Shown: piece after piece, positions 58,260 through 60,986 of the stretch | How positions within the stretch are numbered: position 1 is the first letter of the stretch | Layout of the letters: each line of letters starts with the position of its first letter | Origin: Diphasiastrum complanatum | Lineage: Eukaryota; Streptophyta; Lycopodiopsida; Lycopodiales; Lycopodiaceae | Assembly: GCA_029204225.1 (NCBI GenBank) | Contig: CM055106.1 | Span: 50,289,325 to 50,353,324 of the forward strand | Length of the DNA: 64,000 nucleotides | Reading direction: 5' to 3' | Translations under genes and position numbers: made by a program | The notes under the pieces: generated by a model | Databases searched by the model: none | What the model saw: only the letters and a program-made list of their open reading frames with translations | Told to the model about the DNA's origin: nothing

Positions 58260-60986
58260 GACACATAGACAAACACATTGATGCATTGCTTAGAGTAACA
58301 AGAGAGACGCTTGGAGATAGATGTGATGAAGAACAAGGTGAGGGTCTTCAGCATGTTCTTGGTACAGGTCTCCACCACTTTTTGTGAATGGATTGTTTGA
58401 ATTTTGTTAAAGCTGGTTACAAAATGTAGGACTACAAAAATAGAAGGTATCCCAATAGATCGGTTTGGAGAAAATAAGTGAAGAATTATATATACCTCAA
58501 ATGTAAAACCACGATCAATCCGAAGGGTTGATAATATAGTTGGAGCTCCAGATGTGGGGTCAACATGCACAGTCTGTCGCAACAGCCAAGTCAATCAGGA
58601 AAAAACTATAAAGCACTACTGCCCATAAAACATAGAATCAGTATGCACTCAATCAAGCTTTAAGCACAATAATTAGGAGCAGCGAAAGAGCTTATCCCTA
58701 AGATAACTGCTAGACAAAGTAAAGGCGTCCAAAAATAGCTGTGAAGGAGTTTTCTCGAGCTAGAAATATACACACCTTAGGAAGCCCTTGAAGCTCAATA
58801 AGGCTGGCCTTTATATCTACTATCCCCGAGTCAAATTGGCCCTCCTTGCGAGCATCATTTACAAGTTCATCAAAAATGTTGACAAAATATTCGAACATCC
58901 TGTTGAATCAGACGTTTGTCAAAAGGATGTTCCTCTAAGTTGGAAGAATGAAAAGAATTTGAACAGTACAGATTTTTGCTCACCAATTTTGTTGATCAGG
59001 GGGTACGCCAAGAAGACGATTGAGGAATCGACCAACATCATGCATGTCTACTTCTGCAATTCTCCCTGTTGGTTTGCTAGGATACTTCTCCTCACCCTCA
59101 GTTTCTGGAGCTGTAAGATTTAAGTATTGATCAAAATAAACCAATTCATCCCACTTTTGACCAAATGTGTAGCTTGCAATAACTAAGTCAATCTGAGATT
59201 CCCATAATATGATAGCTACGTCCTAAGTCTGAAAGCACTACTAGGAAAAATAAAAAGTTTATTTGATATCATTAACTTCTTCAAAAAATGCAAGAAAAAT
59301 ATTTTCTTTTGCAATTGGAGGGCGAGGAGAAAGCTCTGCTCTACATTAGGAGAGTGGGACACTCAATCCATGATTTATAGGTTCGTGTATCTGAGATCTG
59401 GTTTAGATGGTGTACACCATAATAGTCATCATACGTGAATCAAAGTAGAAGGTGATTGATCAGAACGAGAAAGAACAGAACCTACCAGGGAGGGCATCTC
59501 TTATAATGCCAACAGAAAGTAACACAGCTCTTGCTTCAACGAGGAGCTTCCGAATTTTATCTTTATCACCCGCACTACAACCTGGTGGCAAGACTGGTAT
59601 ATCAATCTGTAGAATTCACATGAAAATACGTGTCAAATATGCTGGTCCAATCTTAAGCAGTCTGCATAAAACATTCCATCCAAATTAATCTTTTGTAGCA
59701 GCAGCGAGATGTCAATCAGATATGCTACATTGTACAGGACTATACTTCCCAGCTTTCGATCATTTTCAATCAAATGACCCTGACGCTATCCTAAAATAAA
59801 GTATAACTTAAAACCATTGTTACTAGACAGGACCTGCTCCATGACTGATTTGTACATCATTGCAAGTGCTTTTTTCCCATAAATGCTGTCATAGTTATAG
59901 GCACTTAGTGATGGACCAGCTCTGTTAGCAAACAAAAACCCAATGAGAAATGAAAATCAATCATCACATATATGAATGCTTCTTGGAAGGCCATAAACAA
60001 TGATATTGTATACTCTTAACTTCATGATTTCGCTTCTATACCCATTCAGCAATGATTAGGCTAACAGTTTCTAGCAACAATGAGTACCAGATTATAGGTT
60101 GTAGTCATAACTTCAAGAGCTTATAAAATGCATTTTACTACGATCCTTTAATAAGGCTCAATATGACAAAGTTACAGACCTGCGATCACCCTGAGTCAAA
60201 GCACCAAGAGTTTCAAGTCGCTTTGCAACTATAGAAGCAAACCGTCGTTCTCCACCCAAATTTGTAAATAGGAGTCTGCTAGGAATTCAATTTAACACAA
60301 TCTTCCATAAATGTAAATATCAAACAATCATCCTTATTTCTTACGGCCTCAAACTTTTCAATGTAAGAGTCTAACAACTGCAAAGTTCTGAGTGAATTTG
60401 TACCGATACTGAGGAGCGGATGCTTGGTTGGAGCGGTGAGTTCTACCAAACTGTTGGATAGCCCGGTCTGCACTCCAAGGAAGTTCTAAGGTAATATGCA
60501 CTCGCCTTCTCTGTATTGTTCCTTGACACAATCAAAATTCTGTGAATAAACCAAAACTCTAGGTGTATATCTTAGTAGATATCAATGAGTCTTTTTTTTC
60601 CATATGTTATCTTATAAAAACACAACAACGAGAGTAGTTGGATAATGCCTGGTTGATAGCACGCCTGTCCGCTTGGAGCGATACTCCAGCAGAAGCGGCC
60701 TCAGAAATCACAGCAACAAGTTTCTTTTCATCCATAAATTGCTGCTTCTCATGCATATTTATCATCTCAAGAGTGACATCCTTTCTGCATACTCCAAATT
60801 TGTCAACATAAGAATTCAAAAACATTTACTGATGGTTCTAATGATGATGCCATGCTTTCCAGATTCATGAAAAGCAGCAAGAACTCACGTATTGCGAGCC
60901 TGATAAATGACACCTTTTCCATTGGCAGCACGAATTAGCATTCCACGTCTACCAGTCATCTCGGCAACACAATCAGGACCTCCTAG
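22519..60986 (-). CDS. FGT1: FORGETTER1 / strawberry notch (SBNO) homologue, 3' half (14 exons)
   Basis: Fourteen exons on the minus strand, running from 60986 to 22519, join in continuous phase into about 524 residues that match the C-terminal half of plant FORGETTER1 and animal strawberry notch. Landmarks in order are [143 protein letters not shown]-like [21 protein letters not shown] and [15 protein letters not shown]. The first block includes helicase motif VI (QQFGRTHRS). Arabidopsis FGT1 is a nuclear protein that works with chromatin remodellers to keep heat-stress memory genes open. The 5' half (helicase N-lobe) lies beyond 64 kb. Exons are intact and splice sites canonical except one GC donor, so the gene is probably functional. 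Introns are 84 bp to 19.8 kb. Confidence 0.9.
22885..23719. other. FGT1 intron M/N sequence, no feature
   Basis: Intronic on the minus strand. A short direct repeat (GTTGGCTCTA and ...ACGTGGTTGAG) occurs at about 23130 and 23205. Confidence 0.4.
23720..25130 (-). pseudogene. Ty1/copia RT and RNase H remnant in FGT1 intron M/N
   Basis: Right to left: [14 protein letters not shown] of the integrase-RT linker (about 25.05 kb), then [18 protein letters not shown] and [17 protein letters not shown] of RT (24601-24323, VDD catalytic pair intact as HVDD), [18 protein letters not shown] of the RT end, then STEAEYCALSS-like and FDNQS-like RNase H fragments to about 23.72 kb. Frames shift several times. 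It lies in the sense orientation of the FGT1 transcript. No LTR was recognised. Confidence 0.8.
25131..25786. other. FGT1 intron M/N, no feature
   Basis: No coding or repeat signal seen. Confidence 0.3.
25787..25915 (-). CDS. FGT1: FGT1/SBNO exon M
   Basis: 129 bases. Encodes [18 protein letters not shown] and [25 protein letters not shown]. Acceptor GTCTGCAG, donor AAGCAA|GTATGA. The Cys pattern CMHGPxC...C is conserved in the family. Confidence 0.93.
25916..28335. other. FGT1 intron L/M, left part
   Basis: AT-rich. Short frames (for example 26932-27117) lack recognisable content. A run of 12 T at 26706 and a run of 9 T near 28003. Confidence 0.3.
28336..29775. repeat. ~700-base tandem duplication in FGT1 intron L/M
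   Basis: Copy 1 (about 28350-28995) and copy 2 (about 29050-29775) share AATTGCTT(G/A)GGGTCAAGTAAG, ATTTACTTTGCAACCATAAG, CATCTGATGCCATTTCAAGT, AGCTACACCCTACT and AACATTTGCTTTGTTGACTT, CTAAAACCCTAATAGTATG in the same order. Copy 2 has an extra ~65 bases around 29185. Divergence looks around 10 percent by eye. Confidence 0.8.
29776..31062. other. FGT1 intron L/M, right part
   Basis: No recognisable feature. Short frames on both strands only. Confidence 0.3.
31063..31165 (-). CDS. FGT1: FGT1/SBNO exon L
   Basis: 103 bases. Encodes [20 protein letters not shown] and [14 protein letters not shown]. Acceptor ATTGTAG, donor ATCAG|GTGATC. Confidence 0.9.
31309..31368 (-). CDS. FGT1: FGT1/SBNO exon K
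   Basis: 60 bases, too short to be found as an ORF. Encodes [19 protein letters not shown] between acceptor TATTTTCAG and donor CTAAG|GTTCTT, matching the 'FKIvRPavGE' block of the family in phase with exons J and L. Confidence 0.85.
31618..31860 (-). mobile_element. LINE 3' end 1 with (TC)n tail (5'-truncated)
   Basis: On the minus strand: TCTTATATGCCTTTTGGCAT (hairpin ATGCC-TTTT-GGCAT at 31684-31697), AAAAGACATTAATAAGC, then an impure (TC)n tract 31665-31618. The upstream part includes GGAGACG...CGCTCCCAG, shared with LINE 3' end 3. Only about 200 bases of the element exist here. It is sense to FGT1, 250 bases upstream of exon K in transcript order. Confidence 0.7.
31985..32280 (+). pseudogene. 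LINE reverse-transcriptase fragment
   Basis: Frames read [69 protein letters not shown], that is the A-to-B RT motifs (first catalytic Asp in [21 protein letters not shown] block). A deletion after GLYM removes the segment before the FADD motif, and the sequence rejoins at TGATATACTCATTT (cf. 42385). Confidence 0.8.
32281..32411 (-). pseudogene. LINE RT C-terminal fragment joined to a half-LINE tail
   Basis: The minus strand from 32411 reads [24 protein letters not shown], the thumb part of the LINE RT protein found also at 37.27 kb. It begins right where the GAA/TTC tail of the half-LINE to its right ends, in the same orientation. Confidence 0.75.
32611..33300 (-). CDS. LINE-type ORF1 protein (coiled coil + RRM-like RNA-binding domain), copy 1
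   Basis: After [16 protein letters not shown] comes a heptad-patterned coiled coil ([20 protein letters not shown]), a short linker, [20 protein letters not shown] (first strand and helix of an RRM-like fold), [20 protein letters not shown], then a CTD-like end ([32 protein letters not shown]). This is the architecture of L1 ORF1 proteins (trimeric coiled coil, RRM, C-terminal domain), which coat the element RNA and act as chaperones. The first few residues of this frame come from the insert; the native start is at 33755. Compared with the copy at 55861 it is about 90 percent identical by eye and has no internal stop, so it is young. Confidence 0.8.
   Translation of the reverse strand: MFLLGLSTDFDVWAIISRMEIQLQKHSYSIIALQEKVKMLEDENANLKEQLTAKTSQIDPSHVKALEDKIQTSTKTWADLLKNSEGKNTMVVSQAMQEQSKREYKTQNVCVRGFSLETDPLLAAKEMLASLSYEEQEDVVEAAWRSKFDTSVIFIRFKYTDYRDEVLKRRGRLKGCNIFVHEDLTALQWKDRKQLIEEANSKGKKVIFRDGQHFFVTSSRTDHTAPPPA
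33300..33645 (-). mobile_element. Foreign insert within half-LINE ORF1
   Basis: The copy at 55.86 kb reads straight through this position, so ~350 bases were inserted. On the minus strand one frame contains [14 protein letters not shown] and [12 protein letters not shown], the latter resembling the gypsy RT entry 'DVFAWS'. It is probably a fragment of an LTR element. Confidence 0.45.
34074..34395 (-). mobile_element. LINE 3' end 3 with (TC)n tail (5'-truncated)
   Basis: Minus strand: GGAGACATTTTTACGCTCCC, then CTTATATGCCTTCTTGGCAT (hairpin ATGCC-TTCTT-GGCAT at 34174-34188), GAAAGACATTAATAAAGC, then a (TC)n tract with two TG interruptions from 34150 to 34074. The next element (half-LINE copy 1) begins at the far end of the tract in the same orientation. 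The plus-strand chromovirus cuts off its upstream part near 34396. Confidence 0.75.
34396..36390 (+). pseudogene. Ty3/gypsy chromovirus pol: RT end, RNase H, integrase, chromodomain
   Basis: The plus strand reads [40 protein letters not shown] (RNase H first Asp), [31 protein letters not shown], damaged HHCC finger, [20 protein letters not shown] (integrase Asp 1), [20 protein letters not shown] (Asp 2), [18 protein letters not shown], then [14 protein letters not shown] and a chromodomain, [28 protein letters not shown], stop, EKEDDL. The chromodomain after the integrase puts it in the chromoviruses, whose chromodomain guides insertion to heterochromatin. RT proper is absent. Stops and frame changes break RNase H and the tail. 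It is antisense to FGT1. Confidence 0.85.
36412..37016 (+). repeat. Chromovirus 3' LTR (right end approximate)
   Basis: TTATGGGAGAGGGAA is the polypurine tract, and TGTTATGTACCATAACGGTA starts the LTR. The right end is not fixed because no 5' LTR is present. An open frame of 75 codons at 36632 lies within it and is not thought to be a gene. Confidence 0.6.
37017..37112 (+). repeat. 47-base perfect tandem duplication
   Basis: AGTACTTAAATCTATATG to TTGTTCCATAC occurs twice head to tail at the junction between the chromovirus LTR and the LINE 3' end. Confidence 0.9.
37113..37258 (+). mobile_element. LINE 3' end 4 with (CT)n tail
   Basis: TGTCTTATATGCCTTTTGGC with hairpin ATGCC-TTTT-GGCAT at 37158-37171, GAAAAGATCTGAATAACG (a decayed GACATTAATAAAG), then a pure (CT)n tract 37191-37258. 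Confidence 0.8.
37259..37845 (+). pseudogene. LINE RT C-terminal fragment directly after a (CT)n tract
   Basis: Begins exactly at the end of the tract with [38 protein letters not shown], then [18 protein letters not shown] in other frames, and [20 protein letters not shown]. This is RT from the KTKVMVFN motif onward, so the copy is 5'-truncated. It has no own 3' module. Confidence 0.8.
37846..38612. other. FGT1 intron J/K, with two (GA)n tracts
   Basis: (GA)n at about 38212-38268 has no hairpin module next to it. (GA)n at 38563-38610 ends at the exon J donor. A T run is at 38321. Confidence 0.6.
38613..38731 (-). CDS. FGT1: FGT1/SBNO exon J (donor abuts a (CT)n tract)
   Basis: 119 bases. 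Encodes [18 protein letters not shown] and [20 protein letters not shown]. Acceptor AATGCAG. The donor is GAGAG|GTCTCTCT, whose intron starts directly in a (CT)n microsatellite and so lacks the usual purines at +3 to +5. Confidence 0.9.
38732..41690. other. Start of the 19.8-kb FGT1 intron (left part): unassigned
   Basis: A 86-codon plus-strand frame at 41055-41315 carries an acidic run ([16 protein letters not shown]) and ends with basic [11 protein letters not shown]. Upstream frames (39914-40210, 40681-40965) are hydrophobic and interrupted. The stretch 39.4-41.4 kb looks like decayed coding DNA of a mobile element but I cannot name the family. Confidence 0.3.
41690..43422 (+). mobile_element. 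LINE RT-bearing copy (3' half of pol plus 3' end 5)
   Basis: Starts around [18 protein letters not shown], continues [59 protein letters not shown] (RT motif A region, damaged), [38 protein letters not shown] (catalytic FADD changed to YAND), then [39 protein letters not shown]. Then a 3' UTR, hairpin ATGCC-TTTT-GGCAT at 43392-43405 and GACATTAATAAA. Many frame changes show this copy is dead. The RT has the block GVKQGC(P/S)[14 protein letters not shown] and is not typical plant L1; the clade needs a phylogeny. Confidence 0.8.
43423..43504 (+). repeat. (TC)n tail of LINE 3' end 5
   Basis: 82 bases of pure TC, following AATAAA and directly preceding the ORF1 region of the next element. Confidence 0.95.
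43505..44090 (+). mobile_element. Half-LINE copy 2, diverged ORF1 family, 5'-truncated
   Basis: Begins at the end of the (TC)n tract. Frames give [38 protein letters not shown], then [39 protein letters not shown] and a stop after EISEIVQS. This is the RRM-CTD half of ORF1, clearly related to but much diverged from the copies at 32.6 and 55.9 kb. The 3' UTR starts GAGAGTTAGAGCACTGAAGA and is cut off at GGCATTGCTCCGT (44090), where LINE RT sequence begins without hairpin or tail. Confidence 0.75.
44091..44115 (+). pseudogene. LINE RT fragment, left piece (continues at 49334)
   Basis: Reads [10 protein letters not shown] (first residues distorted at the junction). The next part of the same [13 protein letters not shown], is found at 49339, beyond the inserted LTR element. 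CATGG at 44111-44115 is the left target duplication. Confidence 0.8.
44226..44611 (+). repeat. Copia 5' LTR nested in the left LTR of the composite element
   Basis: TGTTGAAGAGTAATGCC starts after GTGAG, and the stretch ends TTTTCA right before the primer site TGGTATCAGAGC (44612-44623). Confidence 0.75.
45080..45921 (+). CDS. Ty1/copia gag with one frameshift
   Basis: Starts [59 protein letters not shown], then near 45435 one base is out of frame and the gag continues as [33 protein letters not shown], a Lys-rich linker, and the zinc knuckle [14 protein letters not shown] (CX2CX4HX4C, 45838-45880). It is the capsid/nucleocapsid protein of the nested copia. The frame stops at TAG 45919 where gag would normally run into protease. 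Confidence 0.85.
45922..46410 (+). CDS. Ty1/copia protease and start of integrase, truncated
   Basis: Contains [20 protein letters not shown], the aspartic protease active site DSGA with the usual SxHM context, then [52 protein letters not shown]. The element stops just before the GAG-pre-integrase HxRxGH motif, where a minus-strand LTR begins. Integrase and RT are missing. Confidence 0.85.
46411..46846 (-). repeat. LTR of a third type, minus orientation (left end approximate)
   Basis: On the minus strand AAGGAGGG is a polypurine tract at 46847-46854 and TGTTAGAAGTAATAAATG begins the LTR at 46846. It differs from the LTR at 48976-49333. A purine-rich run GAAGAAGAAAAAGAGGAAGA sits at about 46441-46480. 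Confidence 0.55.
47034..48197 (-). CDS. Non-autonomous copia gag-like frame
   Basis: The N-terminal part has [38 protein letters not shown], the copia gag start (LdGtNYssW...) and UBN2 helix. A 387-codon frame stays open beyond it but lacks zinc knuckle, protease, integrase and RT. The rest ([39 protein letters not shown]) is unfamiliar. It lies between a minus-strand primer site at 48963-48974 and a polypurine tract at 46847, so it is the whole internal region of a non-autonomous element. Confidence 0.55.
   Translation of the reverse strand: MARDLGAIRTCSGEDMLDGTNYSSWSCKLRFCIDVIIQILSVTRSILYHLRFCKTSKSAWETLLKMYRIKDSSSCFFLSTSSSLKVEEQSHAKFDHCLFTSTSLHQNVGMVKHSSSLEPFVANDGCISEELYEQASQDNVLEKAEIKHSLKPFCTNGGGEKIMSISTLVQSGVLLDFLGVQSGKLLVFFLKMVDTRFSHGLLIIFSLCYIVSILLCIGNGLQKVFGQQGPHLEHFGQQSVGDFVAVGQPTTASCWLSESLRDSKASFYLGGNTHASPKSVPYSDFHVLMLNSYDDGVVLPSVGEQIIDSKIREDVMVKEYHTLLYVSCGKKTYGIMWEPLMDCKSIFRLVAGFLVTYFGWSMLVFTLRLDATALRILHLFYIGHDWG
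48963..48974 (-). other. Primer binding site of the composite element
   Basis: TGGTATCAGAGC on the minus strand, one base from the LTR at 48976. Confidence 0.85.
48976..49333 (-). repeat. 5' LTR of the composite element, 358 bases
   Basis: Plus-orientation start TGTAATAG, end CATAACA, followed by the target duplication CATGG at 49334-49338. Confidence 0.8.
49334..49865 (+). pseudogene. LINE RT fragment, right piece
   Basis: Continues the LINE cut at 44115: [11 protein letters not shown], then in other frames [52 protein letters not shown]. It decays near 49.65 kb before the next half-LINE. Confidence 0.8.
49866..50271 (+). mobile_element. Half-LINE copy 3, deletion derivative
   Basis: ORF1 starts at 49879 ([20 protein letters not shown]) and stops at 49990-49992. 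The next bases correspond to the C-terminal end of ORF1 ([13 protein letters not shown]), so the coiled coil and RRM were deleted. The 3' UTR, hairpin ATGCC-TTTG-GGCAT at 50227-50240 and GACGTTAATAAAGC are kept. Confidence 0.75.
50272..50336 (+). repeat. (TC)n tail of half-LINE copy 3
   Basis: TTTCTTTCTTTC grading into pure (TC)n, ending where LINE RT sequence begins. Confidence 0.95.
50337..51113 (+). pseudogene. LINE RT fragment with most RT motifs, directly after (TC)n
   Basis: Begins [53 protein letters not shown], then after a small indel [31 protein letters not shown] (motif A Asp), [40 protein letters not shown] (motif C Asp pair intact), [20 protein letters not shown]. It is the best-preserved RT core in the window but has three frame changes and ends at RQLP where unrelated sequence starts. 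5'-truncated: no endonuclease. Confidence 0.85.
51114..52746. other. Unassigned, includes (CT)n and a 25-base poly(G)
   Basis: No coding. (CT)n at 52221-52277 has no hairpin module. A run of 25 G at 52382-52406. The right part is likely the leader of the gypsy element that follows. Confidence 0.4.
52747..53397 (+). CDS. Ty3/gypsy gag
   Basis: From the first in-frame ATG at 52747: Ser/Pro-rich start, a helix [20 protein letters not shown], then [73 protein letters not shown], the gypsy gag 'retrotrans_gag' pattern (W...L......W......W..f...f...F). It ends at a TGA at 53395. The next frame starts 25 bases later. Confidence 0.8.
   Translation: MEFWSGGATEIHPASPRSDGGNTEIQSASPGSDDTLDSEKLLQTLGKAVLELHQSNKQRDKQMQNLFNQLQAINSNNLGYQPEIFSGDKKFKRSEVVEDWINRWTSYFSLHNVPEDKRISSILFFLEGKASSWWRELSTKPVTWAGFLTEFRRAFVTIDDSELYIWFINCKMGSRELDGYVQEFLDSLAKVPLFDRKLAQWQFIARLPADCQNECK
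53422..54450 (+). CDS. Ty3/gypsy nucleocapsid, protease and RT tail, with internal RT deletion
   Basis: Contains a zinc-knuckle [14 protein letters not shown] whose second Cys is Tyr, then an aspartic protease [20 protein letters not shown] (DSGS), [15 protein letters not shown], then an abrupt change at [20 protein letters not shown] to the end of [38 protein letters not shown]. The catalytic RT palm (about 150 residues) is missing but the frame stays open across the junction, so this is a deletion derivative that keeps a long frame. Confidence 0.8.
   Translation: MLSVWRKPMIVQLLHHGQTAPKQEKSYKCKKQFFDELEAEAYQHPKKKKNKKKLVVKDKAQLAALKQNLCFLYNKPGHRAKQCPERKAKSSSFMTVDLPAGKLEVNLLNKCDCTCNFSALSFKPNELFRVRGNILGEDVNVLFDSGSTHNFLNSRLVQKLRVPTMANDHRYVVCLASGSDTEIWDVKVSNLELWMQDYVEPLDFHVMNLDRTDVILGYEWFFSKSNSLEIDFKNHSMVFKDKFDHIVSISGETDVLPSPMTSSAELRQEKLYAKESKCEFFKKELLYLGHKITSFGIKIDEEKVKTVVEWPIPKTVRELKSFLGFTVFFRRFVEESVYQRLI
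54455..54870 (+). pseudogene. Ty3/gypsy RNase H end and integrase zinc finger
   Basis: [20 protein letters not shown], then [36 protein letters not shown], the HHCC finger of integrase. RNase H proper is gone: the preceding frame jumps from RRFVEES to [10 protein letters not shown]. The integrase core is replaced by copia sequence from 54871. Confidence 0.8.
54871..55353 (+). pseudogene. Ty1/copia RNase H joined in frame to the gypsy integrase finger
   Basis: In the frames available: [40 protein letters not shown], then [75 protein letters not shown]. The frame that carries the gypsy finger runs through the junction into the copia tail as one 218-codon ORF (54703-55359). The polypurine tract AAGGGGGAG precedes the LTR. 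Confidence 0.85.
55354..55755 (+). repeat. Copia 3' LTR, 402 bases
   Basis: Starts TGTTAGAATT after the polypurine tract and ends ATTCTAACA, a terminal inversion. The half-LINE leader starts within a few bases of its end. Confidence 0.75.
55756..56850 (+). mobile_element. Half-LINE (ORF1-only) copy 4, intact
   Basis: Leader with GATCTGAGCAG motifs (55.80-55.84 kb), ORF1 55861-56652, 3' UTR with TTAGAGCACTGAAGAGATAT and CCATCCATTTTGATGTACTT, hairpin ACGCC-TTTT-GGCAT at 56817-56830, GACGTTAATAAAGC. About 1.1 kb long, with no RT. It is the cleanest copy and defines the unit. Confidence 0.8.
55861..56652 (+). CDS. LINE-type ORF1 protein, intact, 263 aa
   Basis: [20 protein letters not shown], a Pro/Thr/Ala-rich linker of about 25 residues, [16 protein letters not shown], a coiled coil (residues about 55-85), an RRM-like domain ([20 protein letters not shown] to [20 protein letters not shown]) and a CTD-like end ([33 protein letters not shown]). 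No zinc knuckle is present. By analogy with L1 ORF1p it would bind element RNA as a trimer. It starts at the same Met as the 33755 and 49879 copies (MD(S/T)EWVTT), which supports this start. In the family the partner RT is encoded in the same RNA. Here none follows, so it must act on other copies or be a passenger. Confidence 0.85.
   Translation: MDSEWVTTSRKGKKTSSEVPALPTPTIAPATAALTPPTATSMDFDVWSIISRMEIQLQKHSYSIIALQEKVKMLEDENANLKEQLTAKNSQIDPSHVKALEDKIQTSTKTWVDLLKNSEGKNTMVVSQAMQEQSKREYKTESVRVRGFSLETDPLLAVKEPLASLSYEEQEDVVEAAWRCKFDSSVIFIRFKYTDYRDEVLEHHGHLKGSNIFVHEDLTALQWKERKQLIEEANSKGKKVIFRDGRHFFVTPSRTDHSPPPLA
56851..56925 (+). repeat. (TTC)n then (TC)n tail of half-LINE copy 4
   Basis: TTC units turn into pure TC to 56925, where LINE RT sequence begins at once. 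Confidence 0.95.
56926..58202 (+). mobile_element. LINE copy, 5'-truncated: RT thumb to C-terminal zinc finger, with 3' end 8
   Basis: Begins [20 protein letters not shown] at the end of the TC tract. Continues [40 protein letters not shown], and in another frame [40 protein letters not shown] and the C-terminal finger [20 protein letters not shown] (CX2C...HX4C). About 350 bases of 3' UTR include Arg-rich decayed coding, then hairpin GTACC-TTAG-GGTAT at 58161-58174, GACATTAATAAAGATC. This is the most complete C-terminus in the window. Confidence 0.85.
58203..58254 (+). repeat. (TC)n tail of LINE 3' end 8
   Basis: Pure TC, followed by ACACAGACACATAGACAAAC and then FGT1 intron sequence up to exon I. 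Confidence 0.95.
58496..58573 (-). CDS. FGT1: FGT1/SBNO exon I (before the 19.8-kb intron)
   Basis: 78 bases. Encodes [20 protein letters not shown] and RGFTFE. Acceptor GCGACAG, donor TTTGAG|GTATAT. Its partner exon J is 19,764 bases away, and RGFTFE|EACNTLE agrees with the family in sequence and phase. Confidence 0.9.
58776..58899 (-). CDS. FGT1: FGT1/SBNO exon H
   Basis: 124 bases. Encodes [20 protein letters not shown] and [16 protein letters not shown]. Acceptor TCAACAG, donor CTAAG|GTGTGT. Confidence 0.92.
58984..59110 (-). CDS. FGT1: FGT1/SBNO exon G
   Basis: 127 bases. Encodes [20 protein letters not shown] and [20 protein letters not shown]. Acceptor CTTACAG, donor AATTG|GTGAGC. 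Confidence 0.92.
59486..59606 (-). CDS. FGT1: FGT1/SBNO exon F
   Basis: 121 bases. Encodes [20 protein letters not shown] and [20 protein letters not shown]. Acceptor TCTACAG, donor CCCTG|GTAGGT chosen because it keeps phase with exon G. Confidence 0.9.
59834..59921 (-). CDS. FGT1: FGT1/SBNO exon E
   Basis: 88 bases. Encodes [20 protein letters not shown] and MMYKSVMEQ. Acceptor CTAACAG, donor AGCAG|GTCCTG. Confidence 0.92.
60180..60275 (-). CDS. FGT1: FGT1/SBNO exon D
   Basis: 96 bases. Encodes [31 protein letters not shown]. Acceptor TAGCAG, donor CGCAG|GTCTGT. Confidence 0.93.
60404..60510 (-). CDS. FGT1: FGT1/SBNO exon C (helicase motif VI)
   Basis: 107 bases. Encodes [16 protein letters not shown] and [20 protein letters not shown]. 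The GRTHRS sequence is helicase motif VI, with the arginine finger. Acceptor AATACAG, donor TATCG|GTACAA. Confidence 0.93.
60649..60784 (-). CDS. FGT1: FGT1/SBNO exon B (GC donor)
   Basis: 136 bases. Encodes [18 protein letters not shown] to [11 protein letters not shown]. The acceptor is GTATGCAG. The boundary INQ|RRRVH needed by family alignment puts the donor at CAG|GCATTA, a GC rather than GT donor. Confidence 0.9.
60889..60986 (-). CDS. FGT1: FGT1/SBNO exon A
   Basis: 98 bases, acceptor TATGCAG, donor AATAC|GTGAGT. Encodes [16 protein letters not shown] to YQARNT. No upstream exon was found between 60987 and 64000, so the preceding intron is longer than 3 kb. Confidence 0.9.
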
